A stretch of 19,426 nt of DNA, from positions 1-19,426 of the forward strand of contig JBFXHX010000058.1 in the NCBI GenBank assembly GCA_050176585.1, in the 5' to 3' direction. A program made the translations under genes and the position numbers. Under the pieces are notes generated by a model, which was given only the letters and a program-made list of their open reading frames with translations, searched no databases and was not told the DNA's origin. How positions within the stretch are numbered: the stretch's first letter is position 1; each line of letters starts with the position of its first letter. Of this stretch, positions 1-8,500 are shown one piece after another. This stretch comes from CAYYWP01 sp050176585 (lineage in GTDB: Bacteria > Desulfobacterota > Binatia > HRBIN30 > CADEER01).

Positions 1-29
1 GTTCTGCGTGCTCACCCGCAGCTCCAGCG

Positions 30-1232
30 GTGGGCAGCCCAGTGGCGACGGCAGTGACGAACACTCCTGCGGGCGACCGGCAATTTGCGCGCATGCCGCG
101 GGTCGTCCGCGTGCCGTCGCTGAAGATCGACGCGGCCGAGCCGCCGACGGTCGACCCCCTGACCGCCGCTCAGGCGGCGCAACTGCGGTACGTCAGCGAC
201 CGTGAGCCCGGGATCCGGCGCCTGCGCGCCGGTTCCGGTTTCGTCTATCGGGACGCCGCCGGCCGCGCGATACGGGATCCCGAGGTCCTGCGGCGGATCA
301 AATCGCTGGCCATTCCGCCGGCATGGACGAACGTGTGGATCTGTGCCGACCCGAATGGCCATATCCAGGCGGTCGGCTACGACGCGCGCGGGCGCAAGCA
401 ATACCGCTATCACCCGCGCTGGCGGGAGGTGCGCGACGAGACGAAGTTCGAGCACATGCTGACGTTCGGAAGCGCACTCCCGCGCATTCGTCGGCAGGTC
501 GAAGCTGATCTCGGCCGCCGTGGGCTGCCGCGCGAGAAAGTGTTGGCGGCGGTGGTCCGGCTGATGGAGCGCAGCCTGGGCCGGGTCGGCAATCCCGAAT
601 ACGCGAAAGAGAACGACACCTTCGGTCTGACGACGCTGCGCCACGATCACGTGCACATTCGCGGCGGGCACATCGAGCTCGATTTCCGCGGCAAGCACGG
701 CGTCCGCCATCACAAGGTGATCAGCGATCCGATGCTGGCGCGCATCCTCAGGCGCTGCAGTGAGCTTCCCGGCTCGGAGCTGTTTCAGTACCTCGACGAG
801 AACGGCGCGCGTCACCGCATCTCGTCGGAGCACGTGAACGCCTATCTGAGGCAGATCTCCGGCCATCACGTCACCGCCAAGGATTTCCGCACCTGGGCGG
901 CGACCAACCTGGCGGTGCTCGAGATGGTAGCGCTGCACGAGCCCAAACCGACCAAGAAGGGTGCGCTGACGGTGGTGCGACGAGTGGCCGAGCAGCTCGG
1001 CAACACGCCAGCGGTCTGTCGCAAGTCGTACATTCACCCGCGCGTGCTGGCCAGTTATCTGGACGGCTCGCTGCGACCGACGTTGGCGATGCTCGAGGCG
1101 AGCGTGCGCGCTCCGGAGATGTGGGCCGTCGAAGGCGTAGTCATGCGCCTGCTGGCGCAGTGGCATGCGGGCGGCCGCTCCGCTACCGGCGCCGCCGATC
1201 GGGCGGTCCGGGCCGCACTCGGCGCGCCGTAG
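30..1232 (+). CDS. DNA topoisomerase IB (poxvirus/bacterial type)
   Basis: Type IB topoisomerase that relaxes supercoils by nicking one strand through a 3'-phosphotyrosine intermediate. The catalytic set can be read, numbered from the GTG at 30: R185 (LGRVGNPEYA), K222 (FRGKHG), R287 (KDFRTW) and the nucleophile Y334 (CRKSYIHP). The R-to-K spacing of 37 residues equals that of the vaccinia enzyme (R130/K167). Where vaccinia has His265, nine residues before the tyrosine, this protein has Asn (LGNT), as known for bacterial members. About 400 residues is slightly long for the family, owing to a poorly conserved N-terminus. The start is uncertain: GTG at 30 and ATG at 93 are both possible, and the frame is open to the left edge. 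No operon partner is visible; the next gene begins 450 bases downstream. Confidence 0.93.
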   Translation: MGSPVATAVTNTPAGDRQFARMPRVVRVPSLKIDAAEPPTVDPLTAAQAAQLRYVSDREPGIRRLRAGSGFVYRDAAGRAIRDPEVLRRIKSLAIPPAWTNVWICADPNGHIQAVGYDARGRKQYRYHPRWREVRDETKFEHMLTFGSALPRIRRQVEADLGRRGLPREKVLAAVVRLMERSLGRVGNPEYAKENDTFGLTTLRHDHVHIRGGHIELDFRGKHGVRHHKVISDPMLARILRRCSELPGSELFQYLDENGARHRISSEHVNAYLRQISGHHVTAKDFRTWAATNLAVLEMVALHEPKPTKKGALTVVRRVAEQLGNTPAVCRKSYIHPRVLASYLDGSLRPTLAMLEASVRAPEMWAVEGVVMRLLAQWHAGGRSATGAADRAVRAALGAP

Positions 1233-1683
1233 CCCCGCCGCGCCGCGCTCCGGTTTTCAGCGCAGAGGCGCGGAGATTTCCCGGCCTAGCGCCGTACCTG
1301 TGGCCGCACGGCGCGCGTGTGCAGCGCTGACGAGGTGGAGGTGGTCGCGCTTCAGGCAGTGCGCATACACGGCGCAACGCGCGCGCAACCGCTCCACTGC
1401 GTTCACGGCAACGACGCATCGGTCGAGGATCGGACGACTAACGACCGTGTGTTCGCGCCGGCGGCGTGACGCTGCCGGGTCGATTGTTCACGGTGCACCG
1501 CGATCGACTTGGGGACTGCCGCCGGAGCAGCGTCGCATACGCGATCAACACACGCGCTGCGTGAACAGCGCGACGACGTCAACGCACGGATCTACTGTCC
1601 GCAGTATGCGCCCAGGTAATGCGCCGTGCGCCGTCGGCGTCATGCGTCATGCGAAGTCGGCTGGCGCGGCTAGATGAGGAATA
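1233..1683. other. Gap of about 450 bases without a supported gene
   Basis: The open frames here, including one running rightward to 1677, give Arg/Ala/Ser-rich translations without recognisable domains, as expected from random GC-rich sequence. No RNA gene, clear terminator or long repeat was recognised. A short direct repeat (TCATGC twice near 1640-1650) and an ATGAGGA element just before the carbonic anhydrase TTG start are the only details seen. It presumably holds the promoter of the downstream gene, but no convincing -35/-10 pair stands out. Confidence 0.6.
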
Positions 1684-2349
1684 TTGTCTAGCGCGAGCAG
1701 CGGAAGCGTGATTGATGAAGCGGCGATGATCTCGGCTCGAGACGCGCTCGAACGCTTGCGCGAGGGGAACGCCCGGTTTGTCGCCGGCGTGCGCGACCGA
1801 AACATCGTCGTCAACCAGACGCGCCGCCTCGAGCTGGCGGACGGTCAGGAGCCGTTCGCGATCATCCTGGGCTGTTCCGATTCGCGGGTGCCTGCCGAGA
1901 TCGTCTTCGATCAGGGCCTCGGCGATCTGTTCGTGATCCGCGTGGCGGGAAACATCGTCGCCCCGTCACAGATCGGCAGCGTCGAGTTCGCGGCGGAGCG
2001 CTTCGGCACGCGGCTCGTGGTGGTGCTCGGCCATTCGCAGTGTGGGGCGGTGCTCGCGACCATCGAGGAACTGGGGCGCCCGTCGCAGGAGCAGTCGCGA
2101 AATCTCCGTTCGATCGTCGAGCGCATCCAACCGTCCGTGGAAGCGCTGCTGGCGGCCGGGTTCGAGCACCGCGGCGGCGATTTCGTGCAACAGGCGGTCC
2201 GCGCCAACATCCGCGCCGCCGCAGCACACCTGCGACACGGATCGGCCATCCTCGAACAGTTAATCCAGCGCGATGGGCTCCTCGTCGTGGGCGCGGAGTA
2301 TTCGCTCGAATCGGGCGTGGTGGAGTTCTTGGATGAACCAGGGGGTTAA
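1684..2349 (+). CDS. Beta-class carbonic anhydrase
   Basis: Zinc enzyme interconverting CO2 and bicarbonate, probably cytoplasmic since no signal peptide is seen. The beta-class signature is complete: Cys64 with the Asp66/Arg68 dyad in GCSDSR, then His117 and Cys120 in GHSQCG (numbering from the TTG at 1684). The RVAGN segment between them is also typical. Its 221 residues fit the family. The start is ambiguous: TTG 1684 follows a GAGGA element with short spacing, while GTG 1708 and ATG 1726 are in-frame alternatives; family alignment would favour a start close to the ISARDALERL segment, that is ATG 1726. The stop lies inside a GGGGTT..AACCCC inverted repeat. Confidence 0.94.
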   Translation: MSSASSGSVIDEAAMISARDALERLREGNARFVAGVRDRNIVVNQTRRLELADGQEPFAIILGCSDSRVPAEIVFDQGLGDLFVIRVAGNIVAPSQIGSVEFAAERFGTRLVVVLGHSQCGAVLATIEELGRPSQEQSRNLRSIVERIQPSVEALLAAGFEHRGGDFVQQAVRANIRAAAAHLRHGSAILEQLIQRDGLLVVGAEYSLESGVVEFLDEPGG

Positions 2350-2355
2350 AACCCC
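2342..2355 (+). other. Short inverted repeat over the carbonic anhydrase stop codon
   Basis: GGGGTT, two bases, then AACCCC form a compact dyad covering the TAA stop at 2347-2349. The stem is only 5-6 bp with a very tight loop and no T-run follows, so it is a weak terminator candidate. The same hexamer pair recurs around 13.5 kb. Confidence 0.35.
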
Positions 2356-2432
2356 TTAGCCGTAGAACCAGCTCTGTTCACGCGCCGTGGTCTAATGCGA
2401 AGGTGGCGTCGACGGAACAGAAAGGAGCCATC

Positions 2433-2840
2433 ATGGAGCTTCAGGGTCGCTGCTATTGCGGGGCGGTGCGCTACCGCGCCGAGGGGGAGCCGCTGTTCAG
2501 AGGGCAGTGTCACTGCCGCGAATGCCAGTACATCTCGGGCGGACATCCGAATGTAGTGATCGCCATGCCCGAAAGCGGCTTCCGCTATGTGCAAGGCGCT
2601 CCCAAGGCGTTCCGGCGCCCGGATCTGCCGAATCCGGTGGCGCGGGAGTTTTGTGCCGACTGCGGTACGCATCTGGTGAGCCGCACGCCGCGCGTGCCGG
2701 GCGCCGCGATCGTCAAAGTCGGCACCCTGGACGATCCGAGCGTATTCGGCCAACCGCAGATGGTGATCTTCACCATCGATAAACAGAGCTTTCACCACCT
2801 GCCCGAAGGTGTGCCGACCTTTGAGCGCATCCCCGGTTGA
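2433..2840 (+). CDS. GFA/CENP-V family zinc-binding protein
   Basis: Small protein of the glutathione-dependent formaldehyde-activating enzyme (GFA)/CENP-V superfamily, 135 residues, a usual length. Zinc-ligand cysteines are in order: C7 and C9 (RCYCGAVRY), C26, C28 and C31 (CHCRECQ), and C74 and C77 (FCADCGTHL). The founding member was described as condensing formaldehyde with glutathione, but the substrate of most homologues is unknown, so a formaldehyde role is not claimed here. ATG 2433 is chosen because AAAGGAG sits at 2421-2427 with ideal spacing; an upstream in-frame GTG at 2403 lacks such a site. It stands between carbonic anhydrase and the LLM monooxygenase, each with a separate intergenic gap. 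Confidence 0.92.
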   Translation: MELQGRCYCGAVRYRAEGEPLFRGQCHCRECQYISGGHPNVVIAMPESGFRYVQGAPKAFRRPDLPNPVAREFCADCGTHLVSRTPRVPGAAIVKVGTLDDPSVFGQPQMVIFTIDKQSFHHLPEGVPTFERIPG

Positions 2841-2962
2841 CGCCGCCGCGGCCGTGCGCTCGCTGGAGCGCGCGCGCTGTTGGCGATCCGCGATCCCCGG
2901 CGGCGCTCGGCGCGCGCCACGGCGTGTCGCAATGCCGCACCGGCCGGTGAGACGGAGGCCCG

Positions 2963-4291
2963 GTGACTGACTCACGAAAACTGCGGCTCGGCGCTTTCAT
3001 GCGCCCGATCAGCATTCATACGGCCGCGTGGCGGTACCCCGGCAGCTTTCCGGATGCGAACTTCAACTTTGCGCACCTGAAGCGTTTCGCGCAGACGCTC
3101 GAGCGCGGGCGCTTCGACGCCTTCTTCATGGCCGATCATCTGGCGGTGATGAACATGCCGATGCGCGCGCTCAAGCGGAGCGCGACAGTCACCTCGTTCG
3201 ACCCGCTGACCCTGCTGCCGGCGCTCGCGGTCGTGACCGAGCATCTCGGGCTCATCGCGACGGCATCGACGACCTACAACGACGCGTACCACGTGGCGCG
3301 AAAGTTCGCTTCGCTCGATCACCTGAGCGGCGGCCGCGCGGGCTGGAACGTCGTCACCTCGTCGAACCCGCAAGAGGCGTTGAACTTCGGCCGCACCGAG
3401 CACCTCGAGCACGGCGAGCGCTACCGGCGCGCGCGCGAGTTCTTCGATGTAGTCACGGGACTGTGGGACAGCTGGGCGGACGACGCGTTCATCCGCGACG
3501 TCGAGGCGGGCGTGTACTTCGATCCCGACAAGCTGCACGTCCTCGATCACCAGGGCCCATACCTGTCCGTGCGCGGGCCGCTCAACGTCGCCCGCCCGAT
3601 CCAGGGCTGGCCCGTGATCGTGCAGGCGGGAGCATCGGACGCGGGACGCCAGCTCGCCGCCGAAACGGCGGAAGTCGTGTTCAGCGGCCACAACAACCTC
3701 GCCGACGCGCAGCGCTTCTACGCCGACGTGAAGGGCCGCGCCGTGGCGCATGGACGGGCCCGGGAACACCTGAAGATCCTGCCGGGCGCCTTCGTCGTGA
3801 TCGGCGACACCGCGGCGGAGGCGCGCGCGAACAAAGCGCGGTTGGACGGCCTGGTGCATCCGGACAGCGGCGTCGCGACCCTCTCTGTCGTGCTCGGCCA
3901 CGACGTCTCGAGGCTCGACCTGGACGGGCCGCTGCCGCAGATTCCGGAGAGCAATGCGAGCAAGAGCGGGAGACAGAAGCTGGTCGACATGGCCAGGCGG
4001 GACAACATGACCGTGCGGCAGCTCGCGCAATACGTGGGCGGTAGCTTCGGGACGCTGGAGATGATCGGCACGCCCACCATGGTCGCCGACCAGATGGAGG
4101 AGTGGCTGTTCAGCGAAGGGTGCGACGGCTTCAACGTCATGTTCCCGTATCTCCCGGCCGGACTCGACGATTTCGTCGATCGCGTCGTACCGGAACTGCA
4201 GCGCCGCGGGCTGTTCCGCCGCGAGTACGAGGGTGAGACGCTGCGCGACAATCTCGGTCTGCCGCGGCCCGCAAATCGGTTCTTTGCGTGA
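2963..4291 (+). CDS. LLM-class flavin-dependent monooxygenase, NtaA/SnaA/DszA family
   Basis: Bacterial luciferase-like monooxygenase of the nitrilotriacetate monooxygenase component A type. These enzymes use reduced FMN from a separate reductase and O2 to oxidise N- or S-containing substrates. Family hallmarks seen: N-terminal LRLGAFM, the RGRFDAFFMADHL segment, the SGGRAGWNVVTS strand-loop, GWPVIVQAGAS, the FVVIGDT segment, and the C-terminal DGFNVMFPYLPAGLDDFV region. The length of 442 residues is normal. GTG 2963 follows GGAGG at 2954-2958; ATG 2999 is internal to the conserved region and unlikely. The substrate cannot be predicted. No reductase is adjacent; a flavin reductase-domain gene lies at 15.07 kb. 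Confidence 0.94.
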   Translation: MTDSRKLRLGAFMRPISIHTAAWRYPGSFPDANFNFAHLKRFAQTLERGRFDAFFMADHLAVMNMPMRALKRSATVTSFDPLTLLPALAVVTEHLGLIATASTTYNDAYHVARKFASLDHLSGGRAGWNVVTSSNPQEALNFGRTEHLEHGERYRRAREFFDVVTGLWDSWADDAFIRDVEAGVYFDPDKLHVLDHQGPYLSVRGPLNVARPIQGWPVIVQAGASDAGRQLAAETAEVVFSGHNNLADAQRFYADVKGRAVAHGRAREHLKILPGAFVVIGDTAAEARANKARLDGLVHPDSGVATLSVVLGHDVSRLDLDGPLPQIPESNASKSGRQKLVDMARRDNMTVRQLAQYVGGSFGTLEMIGTPTMVADQMEEWLFSEGCDGFNVMFPYLPAGLDDFVDRVVPELQRRGLFRREYEGETLRDNLGLPRPANRFFA

Positions 4292-4366
4292 TCCCGCTCG
4301 CCGGGGGAAAGCGTGATCCCAGGTGACCAGCGGAGCCGATGGCATTACGCCATAGAGGAGCGCCAC

Positions 4367-4753
4367 ATGAGCTCGACCCCGCGACAGTTCGGCTTGTTTC
4401 GCAACGCGCCGAACGCCACGACCTACCAAGCCGACACCGCCGTCTTCCGCGAAGGCGAACCCGGCGCGCTGATGTACGCGATTCGGAGCGGACGGGTCGC
4501 CGTGCAGGTGCGCGGGCAGACGGTCGACACGCTCGGCGAGGGAGAAGTCTTCGGCGAGATGGCGCTGCTCGATGAGGCGGTGCGCACGGCCACAGTGGTG
4601 ACCCTCGAACAGACCGAGCTCATCCCCATAGATAAGGCCCAGTTCTACCTGCTCGTGCGCCAGAACCCGCATTTCGCCCTCCAGCTCATGCAGCTCCTGT
4701 CCGAGCGCCTGCGCCAGACCCACGCCCTCTATACCGCATCCTCTTCGGACTGA
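4367..4753 (+). CDS. Stand-alone cyclic nucleotide-binding domain protein
   Basis: A 128-residue Crp/cNMP-binding beta-roll with nothing else attached: no C-terminal helix-turn-helix and no membrane segment. The fold is clear from VFREGEPG, MYAIRSGRVAV, LGEGEVFGEMALLDEAVRTATV (the phosphate-binding cassette region) and the C-terminal helix with LLSERLRQ. The Arg in the cassette (VRTATV) is present, but whether it binds cAMP, cGMP or nothing cannot be told. ATG 4367 has GAGGAG at 4355-4360. A 5-bp hairpin (ATGGC/GCCAT, 4339-4353) sits just before that site, and GCGTGATCCC occurs twice at 4286 and 4311. It may act as a cytoplasmic ligand sensor acting through a protein partner; this is inference. 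Confidence 0.9.
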   Translation: MSSTPRQFGLFRNAPNATTYQADTAVFREGEPGALMYAIRSGRVAVQVRGQTVDTLGEGEVFGEMALLDEAVRTATVVTLEQTELIPIDKAQFYLLVRQNPHFALQLMQLLSERLRQTHALYTASSSD

Positions 4754-5501
4754 GCCCGGGGGCACAGCTGCGGCCGCGCTCCGTTGTGCGGCCCGCCGCG
4801 GTCGAGATCTGGCGGGCGGGGGGTGATCCGAGCCGCAGGCGCCGTGCGCCCGACGCGGGGGAGTGCGCGCCGCCTGATTCGGCCGCCGGTGCGCACGCGG
4901 TGCGGAGGCGACGCCGGGTCTCACCGCAAAGGCCGTGCGGGTGGCGGAAGCCGATCCGCGCATCGGCGTGGTCCGATGCCGCAACCTGTGGCGCGGAGGA
5001 CCCATCTCGCCTCTGGGGAGCGGATGGCGCGCTCACGTTCGGCTCCTTCCTCGTGCGCACGCGGTGCGCGCCCCGCCGAAGTCAGGCGCGATGCCGTGCG
5101 GCAGAGGTGCCGGGACGACATCAGGGGTTGCGGAGATACGAAATCGCCGTTCGCTTCCGAGCTGCTTGTCCGGTGTCAGGGGGCCGTTGACAGATTCCGT
5201 TTCGTTGCGGCATGAGCGCGTGCCGAAGACTCGGCACGCCGAGTGCTACGGGTGCGGTGCGGAGTCTGCAGATCGCGACATGTCGGGAACTTCACACGTA
5301 AGGCAGTCGGGGGCGAGCACCAGCGCGCCATGGGGGCAAGGCGACGGCCCATCAGGGGGGGCGGATATCGATCCGTGGGCGCCGCGGCCGCGGATCAGCC
5401 TCACGGCCGCACGGGGTGCCGCAGCGCGGCAGCTCGCCGGTCGCGTGCGATCGCGCGCTGACCGAGGCGGCGGGTAGCTGTTTGAGGCCGGGTCCCAAAA
5501 C
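4754..5501. other. Gap of about 750 bases without a supported gene
   Basis: Several overlapping open frames exist on both strands, but their translations are Arg/Gly/Ala-rich and show no domain. Visible structure: a 16-base direct repeat GTGCGCACGCGGTGCG at 4889-4904 and 5053-5068, a strong 9-bp hairpin at 5218-5239, and an AGGGGTT element near 5123. It probably contains the control region of the histidine kinase gene, though no consensus promoter is evident. Confidence 0.55.
5218..5239. other. 9-bp perfect stem-loop in a gene-poor gap
   Basis: GCGTGCCGA, loop AGAC, TCGGCACGC: nine consecutive base pairs with a four-base loop. There is no T-run on either side, so it is not a standard intrinsic terminator. 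It could be an operator-like palindrome, part of an unrecognised transcript, or chance in GC-rich DNA. It lies about 260 bases before the histidine kinase start. Confidence 0.5.
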
Positions 5502-8500
5502 ATGAAGCTGTCTCTGCAGCACCTCCGCGCCCGACTCGGGTTGCTGCTCGCGCTGGCGTTCGCCCCCGTGCTCGGCGTGACCGTCTACAGAGCGTACATC
5601 GAGCAGGCGCAGCGGATGTCCGAGATGGAGGCATCCGAGCTGCGGCTGGCGCGGCAGGTCGCCACGACATACGAGCAGGTGATTCAGCGAGCGTACGAGG
5701 TCCTGCGCGTGCTCGCCCAGTTGCTGGAGGTGCGCCAGCTGGACGCATCGGCCTGCAACGCGCTGCTCGCCGAGTTGGTGCGAACCAACTCGCAGTACGC
5801 GAACTTCAGCGTGGCGCGCCCGGACGGGGAGGTGATCTGCAGCGGCATCCCGTTCACGAAACCCCTCAACGTGGCGCGGACGCAGACGTTCGCGCGCGCG
5901 CTCGACACGCGCGGCCTAGCGGTCGGGGATTACCTCCTCAGCCTCATCTCCGGCCGCCCGGTGCTCGGCATGGCGCTCCCGGCGCTCGACGAACGCGGGG
6001 AGATCGTGGCGGTCGCGGGGGCTTTGCTGAGCGTGGACTGGCTGAACGAGCTCGCCGCGGAAATTTCCCTTCCAGAGGGCACCTCGCTGACCGTCGTCGA
6101 CCGTTCGGGGCACATCGTCGTGCGCCAGCCAGATCCGGAGAAGTGGGTAGGCAGGAATGTGCGCGACACGCCGTTGTTCGCCGCCCGCGAGCGCGGCGAC
6201 ACGCGCTTCGAGGCCACGGGCCTCGACGGCTTGAAGCGCAGCTTCGTGATCGCGCGCGTGCAAGGCGTGCCGCCGCCGGCGTGGCTCTCGGTCAGCGTCG
6301 GTATCGACCAGCGGCGAACGCTCGCGCCGATTCGCGCCGCGCTCTATCGCGATCTGTCCGTGCTCGGCGGCGTCGGCTTGTTGGCAGTTCTCGCCGCCTG
6401 GTTCGGTACCGAGCGGACCGTGGTGCGCCGCGTCAACGCGCTGCTCGCCGCAACCCGCCGCTTGACCGCGGGCGATCTCGGGGCACGCGCCGGTGCGACC
6501 GGCGGCGCGCGCGAGCTGCGGCAGCTCGGACGGGCGTTTGACGACATGGCGGTAGCGCTGCAGCAGCGCGAGCGCGAGATGAGCGACAGCCGCCGCCGGC
6601 TGGCAGAGCAGGAAGCGCGATTGCGCACCGTGCTCGAGACGCTGCCGGTCGGCGTGTGGGTGATCGGTGCCGACGGCCAGATCCGCACCGGGAACAGATA
6701 CGCGCGGATGATCTGGGGAGGCGCGAGCCCCGCGGCAGTCGATCTGCCGGCTTCGCATGGCGCGCAGGACGCAGAGGCGCGCAAGGGTTTCGCAGAGTAC
6801 CGAGACAGCATCGCACGCGCCCTGCGCGGCGAGAGCTCGCTCAACCAGGTGATCGATATCGAGGCGCTCGATGGCGCGACGAAGACCATTGCGCACTGGG
6901 CGGTGCCGATTCGCGATGCGGAGGAGCAGCTGGTGGGCGCGGTGGTGGTGGATCAGGACATCACCGAGCGCAAGCAGGCGGAAGAGGCGCTGCGCGCCAG
7001 CGAGGAGCGCTTCAACGCGTTCATGGATGCGAGCCCCGCGATCGCGTGGATGAAAGACATCAACACGGGCCGGTACATCTACCTGAACAAAAGCTGGCAG
7101 CGGGAGTTCGGTATCTCGCCCGGCGATGTGCCCGCGACGACGGAATACGATTTCGCGGCCCCCGAGTTCGCGGACAAAATCCGTCAGAACGACGCTGAGG
7201 CACTCAGGTCCGACAAACCGCTGGTCGTCGTGGAACAAACCGGCGGAAAGGAAAGAGGCCCGGTCCGCTTCTGGCTCAGCACGAAGTTTCCCTTTGCAAA
7301 CCCCACCGGGCAGCGGCTCATGGGCGGCTGGGCGATCGACATTACCGAGCGCAAGCAAGTCGAAGCCGCGCTGCAGGAGAGCGAGAAGCGCATCCGCAAC
7401 CTGTTCGAGCAAGCCGACGACGGGATCTTCATCATCACCGCCGACCACCGCTATCTGGACGTCAACCCGGCGGGCGCGAAGATGTTCGGCTACCGCCGCG
7501 AAGAAATCCTGGAGCTCCGGCTTCCTGACGTCCTCGCCGAACACGAGCGCGGCCGCTTCGATGCAGAAGTCAAAAAGCTCCTGGCGGGTACGCCGCATCG
7601 CGGCGAGTGGGTGCACCTGCGCAAGGACGGCTCGACGTTCCAGGCGGACGTGAGCGCGCGCGCAATCGGCGACGGCCACTATTTCTCCATCGTGCGCGAC
7701 CTGACCGCGCGCAACGAGGCGGAGCGGGCGCTGCGCGAAGGGGCCCTGCGGCTGGAAATGGCTGCCCGCGCCGGTAACGTCGGACTGTTCGACTGGGATC
7801 TCGTCACCGGCAAGGTGTTCTTCACGCCCGAGTGGAAGAGCCAGATCGGCTACGACGACGACGAGATCGGCAACGATTTGAGCGAGTGGGAGGGCCGGCT
7901 GCATCCCGACGACCGCGAACGCACATTGCAAAACCTGCACAAGTATCTCGCGAGTCCGTGGCCCGGTACTTGGTCGGAATTCCGCTTGCGCCACAAGAAC
8001 GGCACCTACCGCTGGATCCTGGCGCAGTCGGCGCTCGTTCTGGATGACCGCGGCCAGCCGATGCGCATGCTCGGCTCGCACGTGGACATCACCGAGCGGA
8101 AGCAGGCGGACGAGGCCCGCCAGAAGCTCGAAACCCAACTGCGCCAGGCGCAGAAAATGGAAGCGCTCGGCACGTTGGCGGGGGGCATCGCGCACGACTT
8201 CAACAACATCCTCGGCGCGATCATCGGCAACGTCGAGCTCGCGCAACAGGACATCGGTCCTCAGCACCCCGCCCAGGACAGCCTCGCCGAGATCGGAAAA
8301 GCCAGCGCGCGCGCCCGCGACCTCGTCGAGCAGATCCTCACGCTCAGCCGCCAGCAGCCGCAGACGCGGCGCGTGATCGGGTTGCGGCACGTCGTCGAGG
8401 AATCGGCGAAGCTGCTGCGCGCCTCGCTCCCGGCCGGCATCGAGCTCATCACCACGCTCACGCCCGATACCCCCAACGTGCTGGCCGATCCGACGCAGAT

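Noticed and set aside
12..1166. Long open frame on the - strand opposite topoisomerase IB
   Set aside because: It is the antisense shadow of the well-matched topoisomerase gene; its translation has no domain.
1165..1677. 170-codon + frame in the gap after topoisomerase IB
   Set aside because: Arg/Ala/Ser-rich translation, no domain, overlaps the topoisomerase end; looks like random GC-rich sequence.
2342..2355. Strong intrinsic terminator after carbonic anhydrase
   Set aside because: The stem is very short with a tight loop and no T-run; kept only as an inverted repeat.
2972..5005. 677-codon - strand frame across the LLM monooxygenase and the cNMP-binding protein
   Set aside because: It is antisense to two clear genes and its translation is His/Arg-rich without motifs.
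4784..5215. Overlapping + frames in the gap before the histidine kinase
   Set aside because: Two frames cover the same bases, both low-complexity and Arg-rich, and no ribosome site or family match was seen.
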